Shown piece after piece: positions 15,501 to 24,828 of a stretch of DNA of 64,000 bases. The notes under the pieces are model-generated. The model was not told the DNA's origin. It searched no databases and worked only from the letters and a program-made list of their open reading frames with translations. The stretch comes from Bacillus sp. REN3 (GTDB lineage Bacteria; Bacillota; Bacilli; Bacillales; Cytobacillaceae), in assembly GCF_017912555.1 (NCBI RefSeq), contig NZ_JAERSD010000021.1:1-64000 (forward strand). The letters run 5' to 3'. Positions within the stretch are counted from its first letter, which is position 1, and each line of letters starts with the position of its first letter. Both the position numbers and the translations under genes were made by a program.

Positions 15501-16250
15501 ATGGATTTATATTATGAGGTTAATGGAAACGGGCATCCTGTCGTTCTTCTTCACAGTGGCGGTATTGACTTGAGGGATTGGACATTTTTAGCACCTCTTC
15601 TAGCCAGGCATTATAAGGTCGTTACTTTTGATGGGCGTGGTATCGGCAAGTCTCCATCTCCTTTAAAGCATGCCAACTATGTTGAAGATTTGCTGTTGCT
15701 TCTTGACCATCTTGAACTCGATAAGGCAACACTCATAGGACACTCGATTGGCGGCCAGATTGCTACTGAATTTGCTCTGAATTACCCTGAAAGGGTGGAC
15801 GATCTGATCTTGATTGCTCCTGCTCTGTCAGGATTTAGCTATTCAAAAGAGTTTAAAGCGTATATAAACAGGATTAATGAAGCTGCTCCAGATATAAATG
15901 AGATGATCGAACGATCGCTAGGTGGCACATTATATAAAGTCGTAATGTCAGGGCCACAAAGGGATTTAATGTTACAATCGCACCTGGATTATTTTAATAG
16001 AATGTTAAAATGGCCAGCGTTTGAAATGGTTTGGCCGCAACCGCCGGCTATTCAAAGACTAGATGAATTAGCTGCCAGAACATTACTTATTATAGGTACA
16101 GAGGATCTGCCAGATAATCATCGAGCAGCAGAATGTTTCCAAAAAGCGCCAAATAGTAAGTTTGTGAAAATTTCCAATGCCGACCATATGGTCACCCTCA
16201 CCCATCCTGAAACTTTATATAAGAAAATTACCGGCTTTATGAAGGAATGA
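15501..16250 (+). CDS. Alpha/beta-hydrolase
   Basis: Soluble hydrolase of 249 residues. The oxyanion region is VVLLHSGGIDLRDW, the nucleophile elbow is GHSIGG (Ser near residue 89), the acid is in IIGTEDLPD and the catalytic His lies in NADHMVTL near the C terminus. This is a complete triad in canonical order, typical of esterases or haloperoxidase-like hydrolases; the substrate is not evident. The ribosome site is GGAGGG. The gene is followed seven bases later by a TetR regulator, and the promoter carries a TetR-type operator, so it is presumably induced by its substrate or a related compound. Confidence 0.88.
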   Translation: MDLYYEVNGNGHPVVLLHSGGIDLRDWTFLAPLLARHYKVVTFDGRGIGKSPSPLKHANYVEDLLLLLDHLELDKATLIGHSIGGQIATEFALNYPERVDDLILIAPALSGFSYSKEFKAYINRINEAAPDINEMIERSLGGTLYKVVMSGPQRDLMLQSHLDYFNRMLKWPAFEMVWPQPPAIQRLDELAARTLLIIGTEDLPDNHRAAECFQKAPNSKFVKISNADHMVTLTHPETLYKKITGFMKE

Positions 16251-16257
16251 TATTGCG

Positions 16258-16854
16258 ATGCCAAGAAATCAAAAGGAGAATGAACGAATCCGCCAGTTAG
16301 CAAAGGAGAAAATTCGAAGTGCTGCTATGGAGTTGTTCATGAATCAGGGATATCACGCTACCTCTATCAGCGATGTAGCCAAGAAAGCCGGCATTTCTAA
16401 AGGTCTGCTTTACAATTACTTTAAAGGTAAAGAGGAATTGCTTGCTACTATGGTCGAAGAAAGAATTAGGAAAGTGGCCAATGTATTGGAAGGTGCCAGA
16501 TCCCTGGAGACACCTATCGAGCAACTTGAATATATAGTTGAGGGAGCAATTAATGGCGTTTCCCAACATCCACAAGTATTTCGTTTTTATATGCATTTAC
16601 AAACACAACCAGAAGCAGACGAAGAATTGATAAAATACAGTAAAATGCTAATTGAAGAAAACGCCAAACAGTTTGAGGCCCAGTGTGAAATATTTGAAGA
16701 GTTAGGCGTCAAGGAGCCGCGGAAACGGTCGTTATACTTTTCCTCCACTCTTCAAGGGATCATGCTCATGATCTCTACCTATCCTCTTCAGTTTCCCATT
16801 GAAGAAATAAAAGCACAGATTATACAGGAGTTTTGCTCACCTATAAAAGAGTAA
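16258..16854 (+). CDS. TetR/AcrR-family transcriptional regulator
   Basis: 198 residues with an N-terminal HTH (AAMELFMNQGYHATSISDVAKKAGISKGLLYNYFKGKEELL) and a helical C-terminal domain of TetR_C type. It forms an operon with the alpha/beta-hydrolase seven bases upstream and probably represses the shared promoter through the palindrome at 15438-15455. The effector is unknown. Confidence 0.9.
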   Translation: MPRNQKENERIRQLAKEKIRSAAMELFMNQGYHATSISDVAKKAGISKGLLYNYFKGKEELLATMVEERIRKVANVLEGARSLETPIEQLEYIVEGAINGVSQHPQVFRFYMHLQTQPEADEELIKYSKMLIEENAKQFEAQCEIFEELGVKEPRKRSLYFSSTLQGIMLMISTYPLQFPIEEIKAQIIQEFCSPIKE

Positions 16855-17093
16855 AAGGATATCTGTTAAATGGAGGGATGAAAAGCAGATTCATGCATTC
16901 CTCCTTCTGTCCTGATAAAATGGTCAGAATATTCGACATAGTCCGGAGCGGAAAAAAGGAAGAACAGAGGGATTACTGACAAAGTTAGTTTGTTTTGTTA
17001 ATTTCATTGAAACGTTCAAAAAAAAATACAGTATATAAGAGCAGATGAAATAAGAAATGGTGGATGCAACCAAAAATGCTGGAGGAGAATTTT

Positions 17094-17822
17094 ATGTTAA
17101 TTGGGTATATTAAGGAAAGTGTTCGCCATCCGGTAAAATCCTTTTACGGAGAGAGCGTCCAGAAAACAAGGGTAATGGAATATGGCTTGTATGGAGACCG
17201 AAGCCATGCTTTTTTGGATGAAACAAGACCTGGAAAGTTTTTAACAATAACCCAATTTCCAGATATGGTTCGATATAAAGCAAGATTTGCAGGTGAAGAA
17301 TTATTAGAAGAGTACCCTAAGGTTGAAATAGTTACACCAGAAGGCAAGATTGTTGATTGGGAGAATGAAGAATTAACGGAAGAAATTGAAAGTAAATCGA
17401 AAAGAAGAATATCCCAGGTTACATATACACCTTCCCAAGTACCCTTAGGGGCAATTGAAGAGGAACATCTTCAGCTGGTGACCGATGCTTCATTGGGAAA
17501 CCTGAAGGAAATGTGGGGAAAAACAGAGCTTGATTTTCGACGTTTCCGCCCGAACTTACTTATTTCATTAAAAGAAAAAATCCCATTTATAGAAGATAAA
17601 TGGTTTGGCAAACGGATGAAAATAGGAAGGGATGTTGAAATCCAACTAAAAAGACATTGTGAAAGGTGTATGATCATTACCGTTAATCCTGATAGCGCGG
17701 AAAGGGATTCGACGTTGCTTAAAACGGTCGTAAAACAAAGGAACAATTATTTTGGCGTTTATGCTGACGTTCTAAAAACCGGGGAAATTCGCGTGGGAGA
17801 TGAAATTCTTCTTCTAGAATAA
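17094..17822 (+). CDS. MOSC-domain protein
   Basis: 242 residues related to MOSC N-terminal beta-barrel plus MOSC domain proteins (YcbX/YiiM group), which handle sulfur or molybdenum cofactor. The N-terminal barrel has GYIKESVRHPVKSF and YGLYGDRSHAFLD. The MOSC part has FRRFRPNLLI and the conserved cysteine region HCERCMIITVNPDS near residues 193-206. The ORF is open to an ATG at 17064, but ATG 17094 follows GGAGGAG and is chosen. A possible promoter (TTGAAA at 17007, overlapping the palindrome TTGAAACGTTCAA) precedes it. Stand-alone gene; its reaction cannot be assigned. Confidence 0.85.
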   Translation: MLIGYIKESVRHPVKSFYGESVQKTRVMEYGLYGDRSHAFLDETRPGKFLTITQFPDMVRYKARFAGEELLEEYPKVEIVTPEGKIVDWENEELTEEIESKSKRRISQVTYTPSQVPLGAIEEEHLQLVTDASLGNLKEMWGKTELDFRRFRPNLLISLKEKIPFIEDKWFGKRMKIGRDVEIQLKRHCERCMIITVNPDSAERDSTLLKTVVKQRNNYFGVYADVLKTGEIRVGDEILLLE

Positions 17823-18297
17823 ATAAGGAGTTTTCCTTCTTTATTCTTTTCTCTAATATGTCATCTGATATTCTCCTTTTTCACGTAAAAAGGTTGATTT
17901 CCAATGCTATCTAGTCGGTACCGAAATGGAAGAGAATCGGGAAAGAACATGCAGCCACCAAGGAAATGACTTTTCAACTTTCAATCAAACGTATGTTTAA
18001 ATTCAAAACCATTGCGGATTCAGGCTGGATCATAGCGGTCGAGCCTTTCTTCTTTGCTCAATATGCTTCCCACCCTTTGGCCAATCTGGTTTCCGCTATC
18101 TTTTTCTCCTTCTTTTCTTCTTGTTGCGGCAGGTAGCGGCCTAATGGAATTCTAATCATCCAATCACACTTTTACTCCAAACTCACTTTCTTATGTAAAT
18201 GCCAATTTCATCCGTGCTTTTTCCTGATCCTAAAATTTACAAAAAATTGCATAAATCGGTTTTAGTTCACCCTTTATTGCCCTATAATATAACGATA
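17823..18297. other. Gene-less stretch
   Basis: Immediately after the MOSC gene a weak stem (AAGGAGTTTTCCTT region, T-rich tail) may terminate it. The rest holds no ORF I can support. TATAAT at about 18281-18286 just ahead of the ClpP fragment may be a leftover promoter. Confidence 0.4.
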
Positions 18298-18484
18298 ATG
18301 GTTAACTTTAACAAATGCGCGAAACGGATCTTACGACTTAGAGACCATCTCAACAAGATCTTATAAAAAAAGACCAGGCCAGCCTAAAGAAAGAATAGAA
18401 AAAGACACTGACCGGGAAAACTTCTTAACCGCTGAAGAAGCGCTAAGTTATGGATTGATCGATAAAATCTTAACCCATCGTTAG
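18298..18484 (+). pseudogene. ClpP protease C-terminal fragment
   Basis: From ATG 18298 one frame gives [14 protein letters not shown] then a stop. After a frameshift around 18355-18370 the sequence resumes as [20 protein letters not shown] and [15 protein letters not shown], ending at TAG 18482-18484. Both pieces match the ClpP C terminus in the right order ([10 protein letters not shown], then ERDTDRDNFMTAEEA, then YGLIDKV). The N-terminal two thirds with the Ser-His catalytic residues are absent. A remnant of an extra clpP copy, not a functional protease. Confidence 0.82.
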
Positions 18485-18489
18485 GAGTG

Positions 18490-18663
18490 ATGAGTGTGGA
18501 TGAATTAAAGACTTTCACCGTTGAATATGAACTTGCTGGTGTCGTATTTTATCAACAAGTTCATGCAAAGGATATTGATGAAGCAAAAATCAGGGTCAGG
18601 CAGCAGCAATCTACTGCAAACATTCGAGCAGTCACTCTTTTTAATGAGGAGGAGTTTGAATAA
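18490..18663 (+). CDS. Hypothetical 55-57 residue protein
   Basis: Small acidic soluble protein with an amphipathic beta-alpha pattern: TFTVEYELAGVVFYQQVHAK, then a helix DIDEAKIRVRQQQ and a C-terminal strand IRAVTLFNEEEFE. Not a named family I can identify. The ATG 18490 is only two bases from AGGAG, whereas GTG 18496 in the same frame has better spacing and may be the true start. It is followed by an intrinsic terminator, which supports a real transcript. Confidence 0.6.
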   Translation: MSVDELKTFTVEYELAGVVFYQQVHAKDIDEAKIRVRQQQSTANIRAVTLFNEEEFE

Positions 18664-18668
18664 CTAAT

Positions 18669-18701
18669 AAGGAGAGGCTATATAGCCCTCCCTATTTTTT
18701 T
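18669..18701 (+). terminator. Terminator after the small hypothetical gene
   Basis: GGAGAGGCTA and TAGCCCTCC (18671-18691) form a stem, followed by CTATTTTTTT. Confidence 0.8.
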
Positions 18702-19035
18702 GGAATAGCTGGCGATACAACAACCACTGAATTTAGATATGATCCCTTGAAAGATGCATTCAGATATTTATAGAGAGGAGCCTATAGTATAAATGTACTT
18801 GTCCACTAACTTAAAAGTAATGAAAAGCGGTTGGAGCAGTCTTTAACATTTAACTATTCGTACCCCTTGCTTAACAAAGTTTCATACTGTTTGCTTGTTC
18901 CCCCTCTTCCTAACTCCTTGTCAATTTTTTTGTGATCAAATCCGCCGATAAGATATGATAAAAAACTTCCTCCAGTCAGAATAGAGTAATGATTAATTTT
19001 GTCAACAATTCCTTTGCCAAAATACACTTTTCATT
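18702..19035. promoter_or_regulatory. Upstream region of mtlA with putative MtlR sites
   Basis: No gene. Contains TTGTCAA at 18918-18924 and TTTTGTCAACAA at 18997-19008. The latter core, TTGTCAACAA, also occurs twice ahead of mtlR (20635 and 20731). Its repeated presence at both mannitol promoters suggests operators for the activator MtlR. Confidence 0.55.
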
Positions 19036-19038
19036 AAA

Positions 19039-19067
19039 TTGAAACAGTTCTGTAAACGCTTTATCAT
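19039..19067 (+). promoter_or_regulatory. mtlA promoter overlapped by a CcpA cre site
   Basis: TTGAAA (19039-19044), 17-base spacer, TATCAT (19062-19067). TGTAAACGCTTTAT (19051-19064) matches the catabolite-responsive element consensus TGWAANCGNTNWCA almost completely and sits across the spacer and -10. CcpA bound here would block the promoter when glucose is present. Confidence 0.8.
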
Positions 19068-19105
19068 TGACTTAGAAGGATAAATTCTTTTTGGGGGGAA
19101 ACGAC

Positions 19106-20533
19106 GTGAACGAATCAGTTAACGATAAACAAGAGTTTAAAGTCAAAATACAACGATTCGGAAGTTATTTAAGCGGCATGGTCATGCCCAATATTGGCGC
19201 CTTTATTGCTTGGGGCTTGATTACAGCGCTATTCATTCCAACTGGCTGGCTGCCAAATGAGGATCTGGCAAAGCTGGTTGGACCTATGATTACATTCTTG
19301 TTGCCATTGCTGATCGGTTATACAGGCGGTAAGATGATTTATGATGGCCGTGGTGGTGTTGTCGGTGCGACTGCCACAATGGGTGTCATTGTCGGTACGG
19401 ATATTCCGATGTTCCTGGGCGCAATGATCATGGGACCTATTGGCGGATGGGTGATCAAGAAATTTGACCAGGCAATTCAGGGCAAAGTAAAATCTGGTTT
19501 TGAAATGTTAGTAAACAACTTCTCTGCAGGTATCCTCGGAGGTCTTTTAACATTATTAGCCTACAAAGGAATCGGTCCAGTTGTTGAGGCATTAAGCAAT
19601 GTGCTTGCTAAAGGCGTGGAGGCCATTATCAATGCGAACCTGCTGCCGCTGGCCAACATCTTTATCGAACCAGCCAAAGTATTATTCCTTAACAATGCAA
19701 TCAACCATGGTATTTTAAGTCCTTTGGCAATCGATCAGGCAGCAGATGCAGGAAAATCAATTTTATTCATGCTTGAAACAAACCCTGGACCTGGTTTAGG
19801 AATCCTTCTTGCTTACTGGTTATTTGGCAAGGGAGTTGCAAAGCAAACAGCACCTGGTGCGGTAATTATCCACTTCCTTGGCGGTATTCATGAAATCTAC
19901 TTCCCGTATATTCTAATGAAGCCGATGTTAATCGTTGCAGCAATTGCTGGTGGGGTGAGTGGAGTGTTCACATTCAACCTTCTTGATGCAGGTCTAGTAG
20001 CAGCACCTTCACCAGGAAGCATCTTTGCGCTTCTTGCGATGACACCTAAAGGCGGTTATTTCGCAACGCTTGCAGGAGTGGTTGTGGCAGCGGCGGTTTC
20101 ATTCGCGATTGCATCGTTTATCTTGAGAACAAGCAAGGTGAAAGACGAAGATTTAACTTCTGCAACTGCCAAAATGGAAGAAATGAAAGGGAAAAAAAGC
20201 TCCGTTTCTTCTGCGTTGAACAGTCAGCCTGCTGAAACGGCGGTCAAAACTGAAAATGTAAGGAAAATCGTATTCGCATGTGATGCAGGTATGGGATCAA
20301 GTGCTATGGGCGCTTCAATCTTAAGAAATAAAGTACAAAAAGCAGGATTAGACCAAACAGTCATCAATACCGCCATCAATAATCTTCCAGAAGATGCGGA
20401 TATCGTTATCACACATAAGGATTTGACAGATCGTGCAAAAGCGAAACTTCCAAATGCTGCACATATTTCAGTTGACAACTTCTTGAATAGCCCTAAGTAT
20501 GATGAACTGATCGATTCATTGAAAAAAGAATAG
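19106..20533 (+). CDS. mtlA: PTS mannitol transporter, EIICB component
   Basis: Membrane permease that imports and phosphorylates mannitol. The EIIC domain (residues 1 to about 345) opens with FGSYLSGMVMPNIGAFIAWG and has the mannitol-type helices and NNAINHGILSPLA. A linker of about 35 residues leads to a cytoplasmic EIIB domain with the phosphorylated Cys392 in KIVFACDAGMGSSAMGAS. At 475 residues no EIIA is fused; EIIA is the separate mtlF. The frame opens at TTG 19091, but GTG 19106 is correctly spaced behind GGGGGG and is preferred. First gene of the mannitol cluster. Confidence 0.95.
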   Translation: MNESVNDKQEFKVKIQRFGSYLSGMVMPNIGAFIAWGLITALFIPTGWLPNEDLAKLVGPMITFLLPLLIGYTGGKMIYDGRGGVVGATATMGVIVGTDIPMFLGAMIMGPIGGWVIKKFDQAIQGKVKSGFEMLVNNFSAGILGGLLTLLAYKGIGPVVEALSNVLAKGVEAIINANLLPLANIFIEPAKVLFLNNAINHGILSPLAIDQAADAGKSILFMLETNPGPGLGILLAYWLFGKGVAKQTAPGAVIIHFLGGIHEIYFPYILMKPMLIVAAIAGGVSGVFTFNLLDAGLVAAPSPGSIFALLAMTPKGGYFATLAGVVVAAAVSFAIASFILRTSKVKDEDLTSATAKMEEMKGKKSSVSSALNSQPAETAVKTENVRKIVFACDAGMGSSAMGASILRNKVQKAGLDQTVINTAINNLPEDADIVITHKDLTDRAKAKLPNAAHISVDNFLNSPKYDELIDSLKKE

Positions 20534-20536
20534 CAT

Positions 20537-20569
20537 TAAGCCCAGCCGGCTATGGCTGGGCTTTTCACA
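20537..20569 (+). terminator. Terminator between mtlA and mtlR
   Basis: AAGCCCAGCC (20538-20547) pairs with GGCTGGGCTT, followed by TTC. A strong stem with a short T-run; it may allow partial read-through into mtlR. Confidence 0.8.
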
Positions 20570-20632
20570 ATAGAATACACTATCCAATCCTTAGTGTTTG
20601 GGAGGAATGAACGAAACCTTCATGTTATTAAA

Positions 20633-20746
20633 TTTTGTCAACAACTTGACTGACGAATTCCTACTTATCATTCGTTGAATAAAGTATCTTTCCGGATTTA
20701 AAATAAAAATGTAAGCCTTTAATTTAATTATTGTCAACAACATGAC
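20633..20746 (+). promoter_or_regulatory. Duplicated putative MtlR operators ahead of mtlR
   Basis: TTGTCAACAACTTGAC (20635-20650) and TTGTCAACAACATGAC (20731-20746) differ at one base and lie 96 bases apart. The core also occurs ahead of mtlA. They are probable sites for MtlR, although the protein-DNA link is inferred from position. Confidence 0.6.
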
Positions 20747-20791
20747 GCTATTACCCTGTGAGTTTGCAATATGAATAGGGGGTGACCATTC

Positions 20792-22915
20792 TTGTATATT
20801 TCAGCTAGAGAGAGGCAGCTTTTAGAAATCTTGCTGACTGAAAAGGAAGAAACAACTGTAAAGGACCTGGCAGACCGTATTGGTGTGAGCGGCAGGACGG
20901 TCCATCGTGATTTAAAGAATATAGAAGATATCCTGATGGAATATGAGCTTGCCTTGCAAAAAAAATCTGGAGTCGGAGTCCAAATCTCCGGTAATCCGGA
21001 GAAAATACGCCAATTAGAGCTTTTTTTGTTTAATCTTTTTCATACAGAATACACTCCTGACGAAAGGCAAACGATTATCCTATGCGAACTGCTGGAAACG
21101 AAGGGGCCAGTAAAGCTGCTAGGACTGGCTAATGATTTGAATGTCACGATTGCCACAGTCAGTGCAGACCTGTCTAAATTGGAAGACAGACTACAACCCT
21201 TTGGCTTAAGCTTAATAAGAAAAAGGGGTTATGGAGTCGAACTAGAGGGCGATGAAGCCGGCAAAAGACGGGCAATGAGAAATCTGATATCAAAATATCT
21301 TGATGAAGCCGAAATCCTTTCTATGGCACGTGAGAGTATCAAAAAACGCTCAACCCAGCATATCAATACTATTTCTGAGAGGCTTTTGGGCCTGGTTGAA
21401 AAGAAAAAACTCCTGATTGTTGAAAAAATAGTGGAATCCATTATGCAGGAACTGCCTTTTTCAATGGCCGATAGTGCCTATATCGGCCTGATAGTCCATC
21501 TTTCCCTGGCGGTTGAGAGAATCCAAAAAGGGGAAGGAATTTCGATCAATCACTCTTATATGAAGATACAGCAGTCCTCTAAGGAATATAGATTTGCTGA
21601 AAAGATTGTCGCGCAACTGGAGCAAGTTTTTAACATCAAAATGCCCAAAGCAGAAATAGCCTATATCACCATGCACTTAAAGGGTGCCAAACTAAGGCAT
21701 GATCATGAGTATCTAATAGAAGAATCCAGCTTACAGGTTGCGATCAAGGCAAAGAATTTGATTGACTTAGTTGAAAAAAGGATCGAAACGGATTTGTCGG
21801 CAAATCGCTCACTATTTGAAGGTCTGGTCATCCATTTGAAGCCGGCAATGTACAGGATCAAGCATGGGATGGGAATCAGCAATCCTTTAGCAGAAAAGAT
21901 TAAAATGGATTACCCGGAATTGTTCCTCATCGTCAAACAGGCTGCAGAGCAGGTATTCACAAAATATCATGTTCCCGATGAGGAAATTGGCTATCTGGTC
22001 ATGCACTTTGGAGCCGCTGTCATAAGCCGAAGGGAGTCTGCAAACTTTAAAACGCTGGTCATATGCTCAAGTGGGATCGGCACTTCAAAAATGCTTCTGA
22101 CCAGGCTGCAAGAAGAGTTTCCGGAGCTCAAGGATGTCCAAAATGCATCGGTGATGGAATTTAAAAAGACCGAGCCCTCAGACTTTGAGCTTATCATCTC
22201 GACGATTCCTATTCCTGATTACGAAAAAGAGTACATCATTGTAAGCCCGATGTTAACCCGGGGTGAGATCGCCAAGGTTCGGACATTTATTAATAAATAT
22301 AAAATCCTGAACAGCTCGAAAAAACGTTTTGCCTTCCCTCTGGAAGAACAGGCCAATCTTAAAAATCCACACAATTTTATAAGAGGCATGCGAACCCTGC
22401 AAAAGTATACGGGAACCATTGCTGCCATCCTTGAAGGTTTTGAATTGGCTGAAATAAGGGAACGGAAAACTACTGAAGAAATTTTGTTTCGAGCCGTACA
22501 AGGGTTGGCCGAGAAACAGACGGTATCCGAAACAGCTGCCATTGTAGATGCCTTAATCAGAAGGGAAAAATTGGGGGGTCTGGGTATTCCAGGAACGAGC
22601 ATGGCGCTATACCATACACGTTCGCATGAGATCATCCAGCCAAGCTTCACGATTTACTCGCTCGAAAATCCAATTGTGACGGCTGGCATGGATGGCGTCA
22701 AAATGAATGTGAAGTTCCTGCTTTTGATGCTGTCTCCTCAAGAGTCTTCGGAAGAAGCATTGGAAGTATTGAGCCACTTAAGCTCATTGCTGATCGAAAG
22801 CAAGGAAAGCATAGCATTATTTGAATCGAATGATGAAGAAAAAATAGCAGCCTATTTATCATCAAGATTTAAGGAATTCATCGATGGAAAAATAAAACAT
22901 ATAAGGAGTGTCTGA
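20792..22915 (+). CDS. mtlR: Mannitol operon transcriptional activator MtlR
   Basis: PRD-containing DNA-binding regulator, 707 residues, whose activity is set by PTS phosphorylation. Order of domains: winged HTH motifs in the first 160 residues (TVKDLADRIGVSGRTVHRDL, then TIATVSADLSKL), two PRDs (about 190-300 and 305-415), an EIIB-Gat-like domain with Cys425 in VICSSGIGTSKM, and an EIIA-Mtl-like domain with His608 in MALYHTRSHE. This is the full B. subtilis/Geobacillus MtlR architecture. The start is TTG 20792, six bases after GGGGGTGA. It sits within the mtl cluster, unlike B. subtilis where mtlR is distant. Confidence 0.95.
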   Translation: MYISARERQLLEILLTEKEETTVKDLADRIGVSGRTVHRDLKNIEDILMEYELALQKKSGVGVQISGNPEKIRQLELFLFNLFHTEYTPDERQTIILCELLETKGPVKLLGLANDLNVTIATVSADLSKLEDRLQPFGLSLIRKRGYGVELEGDEAGKRRAMRNLISKYLDEAEILSMARESIKKRSTQHINTISERLLGLVEKKKLLIVEKIVESIMQELPFSMADSAYIGLIVHLSLAVERIQKGEGISINHSYMKIQQSSKEYRFAEKIVAQLEQVFNIKMPKAEIAYITMHLKGAKLRHDHEYLIEESSLQVAIKAKNLIDLVEKRIETDLSANRSLFEGLVIHLKPAMYRIKHGMGISNPLAEKIKMDYPELFLIVKQAAEQVFTKYHVPDEEIGYLVMHFGAAVISRRESANFKTLVICSSGIGTSKMLLTRLQEEFPELKDVQNASVMEFKKTEPSDFELIISTIPIPDYEKEYIIVSPMLTRGEIAKVRTFINKYKILNSSKKRFAFPLEEQANLKNPHNFIRGMRTLQKYTGTIAAILEGFELAEIRERKTTEEILFRAVQGLAEKQTVSETAAIVDALIRREKLGGLGIPGTSMALYHTRSHEIIQPSFTIYSLENPIVTAGMDGVKMNVKFLLLMLSPQESSEEALEVLSHLSSLLIESKESIALFESNDEEKIAAYLSSRFKEFIDGKIKHIRSV

Positions 22916-22917
22916 AC

Positions 22918-23352
22918 ATGTCATCAATCTTGAATAAAGAAAATATTTTATTGAATAAATCAGTGAGCACCAAGGAAGAAGCAATCAAGCTGACGGGCAG
23001 TGTTCTTGTTGAACGAGGATATGTCGAACCAAACTATATTGAAAAAATGCTGGAAAGAGAACAATTGACTTCTACCTACATGGGGAATTTCGTAGCCATC
23101 CCGCACGGCACAGAGGATTCCAAGCAATTTGTGAAAGAATCCGGAATTTCATTCGTCCAGGTGCCTGACGGAATTGACTTCGGAGGAGGCAATATCGTTA
23201 AGCTTCTGATCGGTATTGCTGGCAAGAATGACGAGCACTTAAGCATCTTATCCAACATTGCGATCGTTTGTTCAGAAGAGGAAAATATCGAAAAGCTCAT
23301 TGCTGCAAAATCAGCAGAAGAAATCCTGGCGATTTTCGAAGGAGTAAACTAA
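22918..23352 (+). CDS. mtlF: PTS mannitol transporter subunit IIA
   Basis: Cytosolic phosphocarrier of 144 residues passing phosphate from HPr to the EIIB domain of MtlA. The phosphorylated His63 lies in FVAIPHGTEDSK, as in the family, and the PGIxFG-type region is VPDGIDFGGGNIV. It begins two bases after mtlR and ends one base before mtlD, showing a tight operon. Confidence 0.95.
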   Translation: MSSILNKENILLNKSVSTKEEAIKLTGSVLVERGYVEPNYIEKMLEREQLTSTYMGNFVAIPHGTEDSKQFVKESGISFVQVPDGIDFGGGNIVKLLIGIAGKNDEHLSILSNIAIVCSEEENIEKLIAAKSAEEILAIFEGVN

Positions 23353-23353
23353 T

Positions 23354-24511
23354 ATGCTTGCAGTTCACTTTGGGGCAGGAAACATAGGCCGCGGTTTTAT
23401 AGGAAATTTATTGTATCATTCAGGTTATGAAACGGTTTTTGTGGATGTGAATGCTGAAATTGTCAATTTGCTTAACGAAAAAAATGAATATACAGTTGTT
23501 CTCGCGGAGCCGTCGCAACAAGAGATTATGATTAAAAATGTCAGGGCTATTAACAGCGCAAACAATCCAAATGAGGCAATCCAGGCTATTGCGGAAGCGG
23601 ATCTCGTAACGACAGCGATCGGGCCAAATATTCTTCCGTTAATTGCTGGTTTGGTTGCTGATGGATTGCGCAAACGGGCTGAACAGTCAGACAAACCGCT
23701 GAACATCATTGCCTGTGAGAATATGATCGGCGGAAGTTCTCTTTTAAAAGAGAAGGTGTATGAAAGATTAACCGATGCCGAGATTGCTAAATTCAATGGC
23801 CAGTTTGGTTTTCCGGATTCAGCCGTAGACCGCATCGTTCCAAACCAGACGAATGAAGATAAGCTTATGGTGAAAGTAGAACCGTTCTATGAATGGGTAG
23901 TAGAGGAAACGAAATTTGTTGGGGAAAAACCAGATATTCAGGGAATCACTTATGTTAAGGATTTAGTCCCATATATTGAACGGAAATTATTCACTGTTAA
24001 TACTGGCCATGCCCTGGCTGCTTACTTTGGTTATTATTACGGCCAGAAAACAATCAATCAGGCGATGGAAAATCCGCAAATACGTGAGCTCGTTAAAGGT
24101 GCCCTGAATGAAAGTGGCGAATTTTTGATTGAAAAATATGGATTCCAGGCTGCGGAACACGCTAAATATATCCAAAAGATCCTTCAGCGTTTCTCTAATT
24201 CCCATATTGTAGATGAGGTGACGAGAGTCGGCCGCTCGCCAATCAGGAAAGTCGGTCCTAATGACCGTCTTGTAAGCCCTGCGAGACAGTACTTTGAAGT
24301 AGTTGGAAAAGAGCCCGTGTATCTCCTGAAAGGAGTCGCAGCAGCGTTGTTATACGATTATCAAGGTGATGAGGAAGCTGCTAGAATCCAGGCTGCCATC
24401 CAGGAAAACGGCGTTGAACAGGTGATAGAAAGCTTAACCGGTCTCTCGCCCGAATCACCGCTATCCAAAAGCATTGTTAACCAGTACAATCAATTAAAAC
24501 AAAATAAATAA
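23354..24511 (+). CDS. mtlD: Mannitol-1-phosphate 5-dehydrogenase
   Basis: NAD-dependent enzyme converting mannitol-1-phosphate into fructose-6-phosphate. 385 residues; the N-terminal dinucleotide motif is VHFGAGNIGRGFIG, and the polyol dehydrogenase signature KLFTVNTGHALAAYFGYYYG supplies the catalytic Lys and His. The last gene of mtlA-mtlR-mtlF-mtlD, completing uptake, control and oxidation of mannitol. Confidence 0.96.
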   Translation: MLAVHFGAGNIGRGFIGNLLYHSGYETVFVDVNAEIVNLLNEKNEYTVVLAEPSQQEIMIKNVRAINSANNPNEAIQAIAEADLVTTAIGPNILPLIAGLVADGLRKRAEQSDKPLNIIACENMIGGSSLLKEKVYERLTDAEIAKFNGQFGFPDSAVDRIVPNQTNEDKLMVKVEPFYEWVVEETKFVGEKPDIQGITYVKDLVPYIERKLFTVNTGHALAAYFGYYYGQKTINQAMENPQIRELVKGALNESGEFLIEKYGFQAAEHAKYIQKILQRFSNSHIVDEVTRVGRSPIRKVGPNDRLVSPARQYFEVVGKEPVYLLKGVAAALLYDYQGDEEAARIQAAIQENGVEQVIESLTGLSPESPLSKSIVNQYNQLKQNK

Positions 24512-24631
24512 ACTCATTTACACCGTAGATGGGAAGATAGAAATAATGTTTAGAATGATCGTTGACACATCGGGAGGCACTCCTTGCTTCCTTAACTGAA
24601 TTGCTGTGTGAATTTAAATGAATGAGACAAT

Positions 24632-24665
24632 AAAAGACTGTTCCACATCAGGAGCAGTTTTTTGC
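24632..24665 (+). terminator. Terminator downstream of mtlD
   Basis: ACTG-T-TCC (24637-24644) pairs with GGA-G-CAGT across a short loop, followed by TTTTTTG. The stem resembles the one downstream of glmS at 9214. Confidence 0.8.
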
Positions 24666-24828
24666 TTTGTATGATCTTTTCTGCCTTGTGTTTATCTCGA
24701 AGATTTTTTTGAAGTACAGAAGAATAAAGATGCCATCAGGTTAAAGAAGGAATTAAATGGTTCTTTAGCGAATAAGGAATCATGGTTTCTATGGTTTGGA
24801 TGGAAGATTCAATAAGGGAGGAATGAAC
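24666..24828. other. Fragmentary coding-like stretch ahead of the DinB gene
   Basis: One plus-strand frame stays open with no start codon, from about 24680 to a TAA near 24817, and reads DFFEVQKNKDAIRLKKELNG then SLANKESWFLWFGWKIQ. It looks like the tail of a lost gene, but I do not recognise it. Confidence 0.3.
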
